A stretch of DNA of 64,000 bases from Clostridium septicum (GTDB taxonomy: Bacteria > Bacillota > Clostridia > Clostridiales > Clostridiaceae), in the NCBI RefSeq assembly GCF_003606265.1, contig NZ_CP023671.1, forward strand, positions 2,604,001 to 2,668,000, read 5' to 3'. Of the stretch, positions 56,814-64,000 are shown piece by piece (the first letter of the stretch is position 1; every line of letters starts with the position of its first letter). The notes beneath the pieces were generated by a model. That model was not told where the DNA came from. It made no database searches and saw only the letters and a program-made list of their open reading frames with translations. The translations under genes were made by a program, and so were the position numbers.

Positions 56814-58151
56814 ATGGATAAACTAGTTTCTATTATTGAAAAAGTTCTTATGCCTATAGCAGAAAAGGTATCGGATCAAAAGCATTTGTCTGCTATGAAG
56901 GATGGATTATTATTAGTTATGCCATTAACAATAGTTGGTTCTTTATTCTTAGTACTGGCAAGTCTACCTATACCAGGATATTCAGAGTTTATAGCTTCAA
57001 TTTTTGGAGAGTTATGGTCTGAGAAATTAGGATATGTAGTTGGTGTAACAATGGACTTAATGGGAGTTATAACTGTAATTGGAACATCATATAGATTAGC
57101 TAAGATATATAAGGTGGAAGCTTTATCAGCATCAATTATAGCATTAGTTAGTTTTTTCCTAGTTACCCCATATAAAATAAATTTTCTTCAAGAAGGAGCA
57201 GTAGATCCTATTATAGTTAAAGGAATTCCACTAGCATTAATGGGAAGTAGGGGATTGTTTGTAGCTATTATAGTTGCATTAGTTTCTACAGAAATTTATA
57301 GAAAAGTAGTTCAAAAGGGAATAGTAATAAAAATGCCAAAGGGAGTTCCAGTTGCAGTATCACAATCATTTGCAGATTTAATACCAGCAACAATATGTTT
57401 AACATTTTTTTGGTTAGTAAGGGTATTGCTAGAACTTACATCATTTGGGGATATACACAACCTTGTAACAACGGTTATAAGTACTCCATTACAAGGTCTT
57501 GGAAATAGTTTGTTTGGTGCCATAATTTATGCATTATTAGTTGGATTATTCTGGTGTTTTGGTATTCATGGTGGAGCAATAATGAATGGTATATTAGGAC
57601 CGGTTTTAATGACATTAAATGATGCCAATAGGTTAGCTTTTGAATCAGGTCAACCAGTAGCAAATACAGTAACCAATACATTCTTTGATATATTTATATT
57701 TGCGGGTGGAGCAGGAGCAACATTAGTATTCACATTATTAATGCTTTATAGAGCGAGAAGTAAGCAATTAAAATCTTTAGGAAAACTATCTATAGGATCA
57801 GGATTATTTAATATAAATGAGCCTGTGATGTTTGGAACACCTATAGTTTTAAATCCTATATTAATGATTCCTTTTGTTTTAGCTCCAGTTGTTATGGTAA
57901 TAATATCATATTTTGCAATGCAAACAGGATTAGTTGAAAGGGCTGTAGGTATAACAGTACCTTGGACAACACCAATATTTATAAGTGGATACTTAGCAAC
58001 AGGTGGAAAAATATCAGGTGTAATATTACAGCTTGTTAATTTTATAGTATCTATGCTAATATACTATCCATTCTTCCGTATATGGGATAATCAAAAAGTA
58101 AAAGAAGAGTCTGAAATAGCTATTGAAAGTGATAATACTATTAATCAATAA
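56814..58151 (+). CDS. PTS lactose/cellobiose-family IIC permease
   Basis: This 445-aa polytopic permease fits the CelB/ChbC family in length. The segment GIHGGAIMNGILGPVLMTLN and the later INEPVMFGTPIVLNP are typical of the sugar-binding site. It imports and phosphorylates a beta-linked disaccharide with the IIA and IIB partners. The neighbouring ChbG-type deacetylase suggests diacetylchitobiose; cellobiose is possible. Confidence 0.93.
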   Translation: MDKLVSIIEKVLMPIAEKVSDQKHLSAMKDGLLLVMPLTIVGSLFLVLASLPIPGYSEFIASIFGELWSEKLGYVVGVTMDLMGVITVIGTSYRLAKIYKVEALSASIIALVSFFLVTPYKINFLQEGAVDPIIVKGIPLALMGSRGLFVAIIVALVSTEIYRKVVQKGIVIKMPKGVPVAVSQSFADLIPATICLTFFWLVRVLLELTSFGDIHNLVTTVISTPLQGLGNSLFGAIIYALLVGLFWCFGIHGGAIMNGILGPVLMTLNDANRLAFESGQPVANTVTNTFFDIFIFAGGAGATLVFTLLMLYRARSKQLKSLGKLSIGSGLFNINEPVMFGTPIVLNPILMIPFVLAPVVMVIISYFAMQTGLVERAVGITVPWTTPIFISGYLATGGKISGVILQLVNFIVSMLIYYPFFRIWDNQKVKEESEIAIESDNTINQ

Positions 58152-58189
58152 AAAATAGTAAATACGTATTAACAAGGATGTGATATTTT

Positions 58190-58504
58190 ATGAATTTAGA
58201 AGAGATAATAATGCAAATAATAATAAGTGGTGGGGATTCAAAAAGTTACGTTATGGAAGCAATAGAGGAAGCAAGAAATAGAAATATAGAAAAAGCCAGA
58301 GAGCTAATTAAAAAAGCAGATACACAGCTAAGAAATGCTCATTCCATACAAACTGAATTGATACAAAATGAAGCAAGAGGAGAAAAAATTACAGTAGAAC
58401 TATTGATGGTTCATGCACAAGATCATTTAATGAATGCAATAACAGTTAGAGATTTAGGGGAACAATTAGTTAATATGTATGAAATGTTTTTAAAGGAGTG
58501 TTAG
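58190..58504 (+). CDS. PTS lactose/cellobiose-family IIA component
   Basis: The 104-aa helical trimer-forming protein has the phosphorylated histidine in VELLMVHAQDHLMNAI. It resembles ChbA/CelC. It starts 38 bp after IIC and ends two bases before the GH4 start codon, whose Shine-Dalgarno AAGGAG lies inside this gene. It accepts phosphate from HPr and passes it to IIB. Confidence 0.93.
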   Translation: MNLEEIIMQIIISGGDSKSYVMEAIEEARNRNIEKARELIKKADTQLRNAHSIQTELIQNEARGEKITVELLMVHAQDHLMNAITVRDLGEQLVNMYEMFLKEC

Positions 58505-58506
58505 AA

Positions 58507-59823
58507 GTGAAAGGATTAAAGGTTGTTACAATTGGAGGAGGATCAAGTTATACACCAGAATTAATTGAAGGATTTATAAAAAGATATAATGAATTACCAT
58601 TAAGAGAACTATGGCTTGTTGATATAGAAGAAGGAAAAGAAAAGCTACAAATTGTCGGTGAATTAGCAAAGAGAATGGTTAAAAAGTCTGGATTACCAAT
58701 AGATATTCGTTTAACATTAGATAGAAGAGAAGCACTTAAAGATGCAGATTTCGTTACAACACAAATAAGAGTAGGTTTATTAGAGGCTAGAATTAAAGAC
58801 GAAAGAATACCTTTAAGTAAAGGATATATTGGACAAGAAACAAATGGGGCAGGAGGATTATTTAAAGGTTTAAGAACAATTCCTGTATTAATAGATATTA
58901 CTAAGGATATGAAAGAGTTATGTCCAAATGCATGGTTAATAAACTTTACAAATCCAGTTGGAATGGTTACAGAGGCATTACTAAAATATGGAGCTATAGA
59001 TAAAGTAATTGGTTTATGTAATGTACCAATAGGGTTAGAAAAATCAACAGCAAAAATTTTAGGTGTTGATAGCAGTAGAGTAAGAATAGATTTTGCAGGA
59101 TTAAACCATATGGTATTTGGATTAAATATTTATTTAGATGGTAAAGTTGTAACAGATAAAGTAATTAAAAAAATAATAGAAGCTGATGCAAGCTCAGAGG
59201 TAAAAAATATAGATGAAGTTAAGTGGAAAAGTGAATTCCTAAAAGGATTAGGAGTCTTACCTTGTAGTTATGCTAAATATTATTTTATGAAAGATTATAT
59301 GCTAAATAGTGAACTTGAAAAGTTTAAGGAAAATGGAACTAGAGCAGAAGTTGTGAAGAAGTTAGAAAATGAGCTTTTTGAATTATATAAAGATAAAAAT
59401 TTAAATGTTAAACCACAGCAGCTTGAAGAGCGGGGTGGAGCATTTTATAGTGATGCAGCTTGTAGGTTAATAGATTCTATATACAATGATAGAAGAGACA
59501 TACAACCAGTTGATACAATGAATAGAGGATCTATAGCAGATTTAGAGTATAATTCAGCAGTAGAGGTAAGTTGTATAATAACAAAAGATGGACCTAAACC
59601 AATAACAGTTGGGCATTTGCCAATACAAATAAGGGGGTTAATACAACAAATAAAGAGTTTTGAAATGTTAGGAGCTAAAGCCGCAGCAGAAGGGGATTAT
59701 AATGCAGGGGTAGTTGCTATGACTATAAACCCATTAGTTCAATCAGATAAGATGGCTAAAATTCTTTTTGATGAATTATTACAAGCTCATAAAAAATACT
59801 TACCTCAATTTAATTTTAAATAA
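58507..59823 (+). CDS. 6-phospho-beta-glucosidase (GH4, ChbF/CelF-like)
   Basis: The 438-aa enzyme belongs to GH4, which cleaves by an NAD+- and metal-dependent redox mechanism. The N terminus GLKVVTIGGGSSYTPELIEG is the dinucleotide fold. The metal and catalytic residues lie in GLCNVPIG and GLNHMVFG, and NFTNPVGMVTEALL is conserved. GTG 58507 is chosen because AAGGAG lies 8 bp upstream; the GTG at 58498 directly touches that site. It should cleave the imported 6-phospho-disaccharide. Confidence 0.9.
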   Translation: MKGLKVVTIGGGSSYTPELIEGFIKRYNELPLRELWLVDIEEGKEKLQIVGELAKRMVKKSGLPIDIRLTLDRREALKDADFVTTQIRVGLLEARIKDERIPLSKGYIGQETNGAGGLFKGLRTIPVLIDITKDMKELCPNAWLINFTNPVGMVTEALLKYGAIDKVIGLCNVPIGLEKSTAKILGVDSSRVRIDFAGLNHMVFGLNIYLDGKVVTDKVIKKIIEADASSEVKNIDEVKWKSEFLKGLGVLPCSYAKYYFMKDYMLNSELEKFKENGTRAEVVKKLENELFELYKDKNLNVKPQQLEERGGAFYSDAACRLIDSIYNDRRDIQPVDTMNRGSIADLEYNSAVEVSCIITKDGPKPITVGHLPIQIRGLIQQIKSFEMLGAKAAAEGDYNAGVVAMTINPLVQSDKMAKILFDELLQAHKKYLPQFNFK

Positions 59824-59836
59824 GGAGAAGTTATAA

Positions 59837-60574
59837 ATGAAATTAATAGTAAATTCAGACGATTTTGGCATATCAAAGTCAGTTACTTTAGGAATTATAG
59901 AAGCTCATAAAAATGGTGTAGTAACTTCAACGACATTAATGTGTAATATGGAAAATGCTAAAGAAGCAGTTGAGCTTTCAAGAGAATTTAAAGATCTAGG
60001 AGTAGGAATACATTTAGTTTTAACAGCAGGATATCCACTTGCTAAAGGTGTAAGTTCTTTAATAGATGAATCAGGAAAGTTTTTAAAGATAGATAAAATT
60101 AGAGAAGTTGCAAAAATAGAGGATATAAGAAAAGAGTTTAAATGTCAGATGGAAAAATTTCTTTCTTTCGGCATTAAACCAACACATATAGATACACATC
60201 ATCATGTTCATTCTATTCCAAAAGTATTAGAAGTAGTTAAAGAATTAGCTTTAGAATACAATTTGCCTATTAGAATATTAGAAAATGAAAGGGAGAGTAT
60301 TTCTAGAGAAATAAAAGGTGTAGATAAATTTGTTGGAAGTTTCTATGATAATGAAAATATTACTGTAGAAAATTTTATAGATATACTCGAAAAAAATAAA
60401 GATGTTAAAGTTTTAGAAATAATGTGTCATCCAGGATATTTAGATGATTATATATTAAATAATAGTTCATATTCAATACAAAGAACTAAAGAGCTAAAAA
60501 CTTTAACTAATAATAAAATAAAAGAATATATAAATAAAAATAAAATAGATTTAATAAATTATAAAAACATATAG
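59837..60574 (+). CDS. chbG: ChbG/YdjC-family carbohydrate deacetylase
   Basis: The 245-aa protein has the metal site NSDDFG (6-11) and HIDTHHHVHSIP at about 117-128, plus a late CHPGYLDD. ChbG in E. coli removes one acetyl group from chitobiose-6-phosphate before ChbF can cleave it. It is the last gene, 13 bp after the GH4 gene. AAGGAG precedes the ATG. Its presence is the best evidence that the operon is for chitobiose. Confidence 0.9.
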   Translation: MKLIVNSDDFGISKSVTLGIIEAHKNGVVTSTTLMCNMENAKEAVELSREFKDLGVGIHLVLTAGYPLAKGVSSLIDESGKFLKIDKIREVAKIEDIRKEFKCQMEKFLSFGIKPTHIDTHHHVHSIPKVLEVVKELALEYNLPIRILENERESISREIKGVDKFVGSFYDNENITVENFIDILEKNKDVKVLEIMCHPGYLDDYILNNSSYSIQRTKELKTLTNNKIKEYINKNKIDLINYKNI

Positions 60575-60592
60575 AAAAATAATATTAATAGT

Positions 60593-60687
60593 AGGATGCT
60601 TCAAAACAAAAAATAACTATAATAACTTTATAGTTATGAAGACTTTAATACTTTATATAGTATAAAGTAAGAGTTTTGAAACATCCT
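60593..60687. repeat. MITE-like 95-bp structured element
   Basis: The ends AGGATGCTTCAAAAC (60593) and the inverse of AGGATGTTTCAAAAC (60673-60687) match at 14 of 15 positions. Inside are two further hairpins, at 60613-60637 (ATAACTAT arms) and 60649-60669 (TACTTTATA arms), giving a three-way junction. It may act as a terminator for chbG. TTAATAGT lies at its left edge and again at 60696, but 8 bp beyond the right end. Confidence 0.65.
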
Positions 60688-60695
60688 TCTTTAGT

Positions 60696-60839
60696 TTAAT
60701 AGTCTTTATCCCAAAAATCATTATCATAGCTATTATTTTCAGGAGTACTTGGCATATGGCTGTATGGAGCATTAGGATAATCAAATAGATTATCTTTTTT
60801 CTTTTTCAATTTGTTTTTTAAATTTTTTATATCAAACAT
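60696..60839 (-). CDS. Small hypothetical protein, 47 aa
   Basis: I do not recognise this protein. It has a lysine-rich start (MFDIKNLKNKLKKKKDNL) and a Tyr/Asn/Pro-rich acidic tail ending NDFWDKDY. GAGGTG lies 7 bp before the ATG. No membrane segment. The basic/acidic layout could bind membrane or nucleic acid, but that is a guess. It sits alone between the MITE-like element and the divergent YwaF gene; the 152-bp gap to that gene is AT-rich. Confidence 0.6.
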   Translation of the reverse strand: MFDIKNLKNKLKKKKDNLFDYPNAPYSHMPSTPENNSYDNDFWDKDY

Positions 60840-60991
60840 AAAATCACCTCATAGAATTATTTATTAGTAGTATGTACATAAAGATAAATGAATATGTGAA
60901 TAAACTGTATAGCATAGATATTAATATTATGTCATACTAGATTATAAGAAGAATAAACTATTAATATATTAGTTAAAATGGGGGAAAGGAT

Positions 60992-61756
60992 ATGAAGGAT
61001 TTTTTTACTCTTAATATACCTAATAAATATTATACAACTAGTTTTACAGAACAAATAATACCTATAATTCTTTTATGTATAGCTATAGTTCTCATATGTT
61101 TTTATAGAAATGAAATTAGAAGTTCAAAAAAATTAGATAAAATTATTAGATATTCTATAGGTATAGTATCTTTAGTTGTACTTATTACTTATTATTTTAC
61201 AATATGGATAATAGAAGGCATTAAAGCAGATAATTTACCTTTCCATTTATGTTATTTAACTAATATACTTTGTATAATTTTAGTGTTTTCTAAAAATAGA
61301 ACTCTTTTTAATTTTTCAATATTTACAGGAGTATTAGGTGGTATAAGTAGTTTAATATCAGTGGATATGGAACTTTATTGGAGATATTTTAAATATTATC
61401 AATTTATGATTGGACATACTATGATTGTTTTTGTTCCATTATACTTCCTAATCATATACAATTATATTCCAAGCTTTAAGGATGCTATGAAAGCATTTAT
61501 TACATTACAAATTATAGGGTTACCTATGGGAATATTTAATGAGATATATAAAACAAATTATTTTTTTGTAAGTTTTGGATCAAATGAAGCAAGTAAAGGA
61601 ACCTTTCTAACTTTTTTAGGTGATGGATACATGTATTTATTTAATTTAGAATTGCTTGCAATATCATGCATAATTTGTTGGTATATAATATTAAAATTTA
61701 TTTGTAAAAAACTAAAAAAATCATCACCTAATATTGATTATGGATATACTATATAG
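60992..61756 (+). CDS. YwaF-family membrane protein (TIGR02206)
   Basis: This 254-aa protein has about seven helices, with the conserved NLPFHLCYLTNIL and the histidine-containing YYQFMIGHTMIVFVPLY of the YwaF/TIGR02206 family. Its activity is not known. GGGGGAAAGG precedes the ATG. It seems monocistronic and is followed by the Mn2+ riboswitch of the next gene. Confidence 0.82.
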   Translation: MKDFFTLNIPNKYYTTSFTEQIIPIILLCIAIVLICFYRNEIRSSKKLDKIIRYSIGIVSLVVLITYYFTIWIIEGIKADNLPFHLCYLTNILCIILVFSKNRTLFNFSIFTGVLGGISSLISVDMELYWRYFKYYQFMIGHTMIVFVPLYFLIIYNYIPSFKDAMKAFITLQIIGLPMGIFNEIYKTNYFFVSFGSNEASKGTFLTFLGDGYMYLFNLELLAISCIICWYIILKFICKKLKKSSPNIDYGYTI

Positions 61757-61835
61757 TATATTTATTAATTTTATATTTGATTATATAATATAAATCTGAT
61801 AGTATAATATTGAAAATTTAATAATTACTCATTTT

Positions 61836-61975
61836 TGTATAGGGGAGTAGTTAGCTCAATTTGTAAAGAGTTATTAAGTCAACATATTGAACAATAGTAT
61901 TTTGTTCTGGCTTAATATTAAATAACGAGACTTATGCGTAGCTTTATGCTACGCATAGGTCTTGTTTTTTTTTGT
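61836..61975 (+). promoter_or_regulatory. yybP-ykoY manganese riboswitch of mntP
   Basis: The conserved GGGGAGTAG lies at 61842-61850, followed by GTCAACAT and a TGGCTTAATA-like segment and then ACGAGACTTATGCG (61924-61938). The 3' end is a strong terminator stem (ACTTATGCGTAGC/GCTACGCATAGGT) with nine T. Mn2+ binding should prevent termination and turn on the exporter downstream. Confidence 0.9.
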
Positions 61976-62052
61976 ATAAGAAAGGAGAGAAAGTAGAATT
62001 AATAAAAATAAGGACATATTAAAAATTAATGTATTTTAAGGAGAGGTAATGT

Positions 62053-62664
62053 ATGAGTTTTTTATCAATTTTTATGATGGGGATAGGATTGTCAATGGAT
62101 GCTTTTGCTGTAGCTCTTGCAAAAGGAATGAATTTAAGAAAAAACTTAACTAAAAATGCCATGAAGATAGCTATATTTTTTGGTGTATTTCAAGGAGTTA
62201 TGCCTTTAATTGGATGGTGGGCAGGAAGATATTTTGAAAGTTATATAAAATCTTTTGATCACTGGATTGCTTTTATATTATTAGGAATTATTGGTGGTAA
62301 GATGATTTATGAGTCAGTTAAAGGAGAAAATGAAGATGATATAAAATGTGATGAAATAAAAGAAGAGGTAAGTGTAGATACTAATATTGAAGAAAATGAA
62401 GAGTTAAATAATAAAAATCTAATTATATTAGCAATTGCAACTAGTATAGATGCTTTAGCTGTTGGAGTAAGTTTTGCATTTCTAAGTGTTAATATAGCTC
62501 CAGCAATTACAATAATAGGATTAATTACTTTTACTTTATGTATAATAGCTGTTCTTATAGGGAAAAAAATAGGTGGATTATTACAAAAGTATGCAGAAAT
62601 TATTGGTGGAGTAATTCTCATACTTATAGGAACCAAAATTTTAATAGAACATTTATTTATGTAG
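62053..62664 (+). CDS. mntP: Manganese efflux pump MntP
   Basis: This 203-aa protein has six helices in two halves, each with an acid-containing motif: GIGLSMDAFAVALAKGM and ATSIDALAVGVSFAFL, the metal path of MntP. A charged loop (about 95-125) joins them. AGGAGAGG precedes the ATG. It exports Mn2+ and is directly downstream of the Mn2+ riboswitch, which supports both calls. Confidence 0.96.
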   Translation: MSFLSIFMMGIGLSMDAFAVALAKGMNLRKNLTKNAMKIAIFFGVFQGVMPLIGWWAGRYFESYIKSFDHWIAFILLGIIGGKMIYESVKGENEDDIKCDEIKEEVSVDTNIEENEELNNKNLIILAIATSIDALAVGVSFAFLSVNIAPAITIIGLITFTLCIIAVLIGKKIGGLLQKYAEIIGGVILILIGTKILIEHLFM

Positions 62665-62759
62665 TTGAATTTTAAGTAGAATCTAAGGTATATTTGTAAA
62701 TATTGAAATACTATGATATTATAATATACCTAATACAACTATATGGAGGAAACGAAATT

Positions 62760-63101
62760 ATGAGTAATTTACCAAATTGCCCAAAATGTAATTCAGAGTA
62801 TACATATGAGGATGGGAACCTGTTTATTTGCCCAGAATGTGCTTATGAATGGACTTTAGAGTCAGAAAAAGAAAGTAATGAAGATATTCAAATTGTTAAA
62901 GATGCAAATGGAAACATTTTAAATGATGGAGATTCAGTAACAATAATAAAAGATCTTAAAGTAAAGGGAAGTCCTTCACCATTAAAGAAGGGTACAAAAG
63001 TAAAAAATATACGTTTAGTTGAAGGGGATCATAACATAGATTGTAAAATTGATGGTTTTGGAGCTATGCAATTAAAATCAGAATTTGTTAAGAAACTTTA
63101 G
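62760..63101 (+). CDS. YjdM/PhnA-family zinc-ribbon protein
   Basis: The 113-aa protein has an N-terminal zinc ribbon [21 protein letters not shown] (here starting at residue 6, cysteines CPKC and CPEC) and a C-terminal SH3-like domain [18 protein letters not shown]. It matches YjdM (once called PhnA), whose real function is not settled despite the phosphonate name. ATG 62760 is chosen because GGAGG lies 9 bp upstream; the ATG at 62703 has no such site. Confidence 0.92.
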   Translation: MSNLPNCPKCNSEYTYEDGNLFICPECAYEWTLESEKESNEDIQIVKDANGNILNDGDSVTIIKDLKVKGSPSPLKKGTKVKNIRLVEGDHNIDCKIDGFGAMQLKSEFVKKL

Positions 63102-63119
63102 TATCTAAAAGTTAAGTTT

Positions 63120-63151
63120 AATCCTAGTGTTTAGTACACTAGGATTTTTTT
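63120..63151 (+). terminator. Terminator after the zinc-ribbon gene
   Basis: AATCCTAGTGT, loop TTAGT, ACACTAGGATT and a T-run. Confidence 0.92.
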
Positions 63152-63254
63152 ATTAATCTTTATGGGAGATTTAACGGATAAAATAAGGAATAAACCTTAA
63201 GAAAATTTTGATATAATAGGATTTAATAGAATATAAAACGAGAGGAAGAACTAT

Positions 63255-64000
63255 ATGACAAATAAAGATTACGAATATTTTAAATTTAAACCAATGGTAC
63301 ATGGAGATATAGAAAGAAATGACAATGAACTATGGTTTTTAGTGAATAATGGACAATTACTAGTTAAGGTAGATGGAGATTACATGAAAATACCTTACTT
63401 TAAAGATATTAAAAATTTAAATTTAGACTTTAATAAGGGCTATTGTTTAGGTGAATTTAAAGATGGTATATGCTTTGGAATTGAAATAAATGAAGATATT
63501 GAAATAAATGAAGACTTAAAAATAATAAGTCTTTACGAAGCTGGAATAATTTTAGAAGAAGAATTATTTTTCATAGCAGGAAGAGCAAATCAAATAATAC
63601 ATTGGGATAAAACACATAAATTTTGTGGAAAATGCGGTTCAGAAACAAAAAATAAAGAAGATGAAAAGGCAAAGATATGCACTAAATGTAATTTTGTAAC
63701 ATATCCAGTTATTTCCCCGGCAATAATTGTTGCAATAACAAAAGAGGATGAAATACTTTTAGCACATAATAAAGGATTTAAAGATAATAAATATGGAATA
63801 ATAGCTGGTTTTGTAGATCCAGGAGAATCTCTAGAAGAATGTGTTAAAAGAGAAGTATTTGAAGAAGTAGGAATAAAAATAAAAAATATAAAGTATTATG
63901 ATAGTCAAATATGGCCATTTCCTAATTCACTTATGATAGGTTTTTTTGCAGAGTATGAAAGTGGAGAAATAAAGGTTGATGGTAAAGAAATAGTTAAAGC
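63255..64000 (+). CDS. nudC: NAD+ diphosphatase (NudC), 3' end outside window
   Basis: The frame is open from ATG 63255 to the window end (248 codons). It has the NudC zinc ribbon FCGKCGSE and ICTKCNF, the Nudix box GFVDPGESLEECVKREVFEE followed by VGI, and SQIWPFPNS, close to the SQPWPFPxS signature of NADH pyrophosphatases. It cleaves NAD(H) and can remove NAD caps from RNA. The N-terminal domain is short. GAGAGGAAG precedes the ATG. Confidence 0.93.
   Translation, partial: MTNKDYEYFKFKPMVHGDIERNDNELWFLVNNGQLLVKVDGDYMKIPYFKDIKNLNLDFNKGYCLGEFKDGICFGIEINEDIEINEDLKIISLYEAGIILEEELFFIAGRANQIIHWDKTHKFCGKCGSETKNKEDEKAKICTKCNFVTYPVISPAIIVAITKEDEILLAHNKGFKDNKYGIIAGFVDPGESLEECVKREVFEEVGIKIKNIKYYDSQIWPFPNSLMIGFFAEYESGEIKVDGKEIVK

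Overview
The window is strongly AT-rich and reads like a chromosome segment of a low-GC Clostridium (Clostridium sensu stricto, cluster I). The signs are AGA/ATA-heavy codon use, GGAGG ribosome binding sites with frequent TTG/GTG starts, a V-type ATPase operon, orphan PAS histidine kinases, T-box riboswitches and an agr-like locus of the clostridial type. No rRNA, tRNA, CRISPR array or phage module was seen. The species cannot be fixed from the sequence alone.

Layout. 1-1130 is the 3' part of a radical SAM gene. 1228-9950 is a nine-gene V-ATPase operon preceded by a 23-bp tandem repeat; its c subunit keeps the Na+ ligand set of the Enterococcus hirae enzyme. 10096-15236 holds a TagO/WecA-type transferase and a folate/B12 methionine block: metF (frameshifted), a stand-alone reactivation-domain protein, and a metH lacking that domain. 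15286-20825 holds a DUF1540 remnant, a LysR regulator, and a cluster of two ABC exporter half-transporters, a DUF454 protein and a YgbA-type protein behind a perfect Fur box. 21041-22892 is an agr-like locus without agrC or agrA, followed by a GGDEF/HD-GYP protein. 24806-33970 holds housekeeping and cell-wall genes and two paralogous orphan histidine kinases.

33992-38674 contains two different IS256-family elements, each with 8-bp target duplications. One is dead by frameshift and sits inside a terminator hairpin. The other is intact and carries its own insulating terminator. 38799-46100 holds WG-repeat, propeller-like, AsnA (Asn T-box) and VanW proteins. 46393-48974 is a metal and Fe-S block: an HMA-like protein, a Fur-box ZIP transporter, a ferredoxin and a BFD-like protein. 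49201-53395 holds a cold-shock protein, an hsmR/hsmA-like heme-response pair with tandem operators, an Ile T-box plus brnQ, and a flavin reductase.

53612-60574 is a sigma-54-controlled phospho-disaccharide operon (activator, PTS IIB-IIC-IIA, GH4 glycosidase, ChbG deacetylase), probably for chitobiose. 60593-64000 ends with a MITE-like structure, a 47-aa gene, YwaF, a Mn2+ riboswitch with mntP, a YjdM/PhnA-type zinc-ribbon protein and a partial nudC.

Metal homeostasis recurs: two perfect Fur boxes, a heme-sensing pair and a Mn2+ riboswitch. The best candidates for undescribed biology are the Fur-box ABC/DUF454/YgbA cluster, the orphan agr locus with a two-cysteine AIP core, the tandem hsmA operators, and the sigma-54 chitobiose operon with repeated AGTGTTT half-sites.
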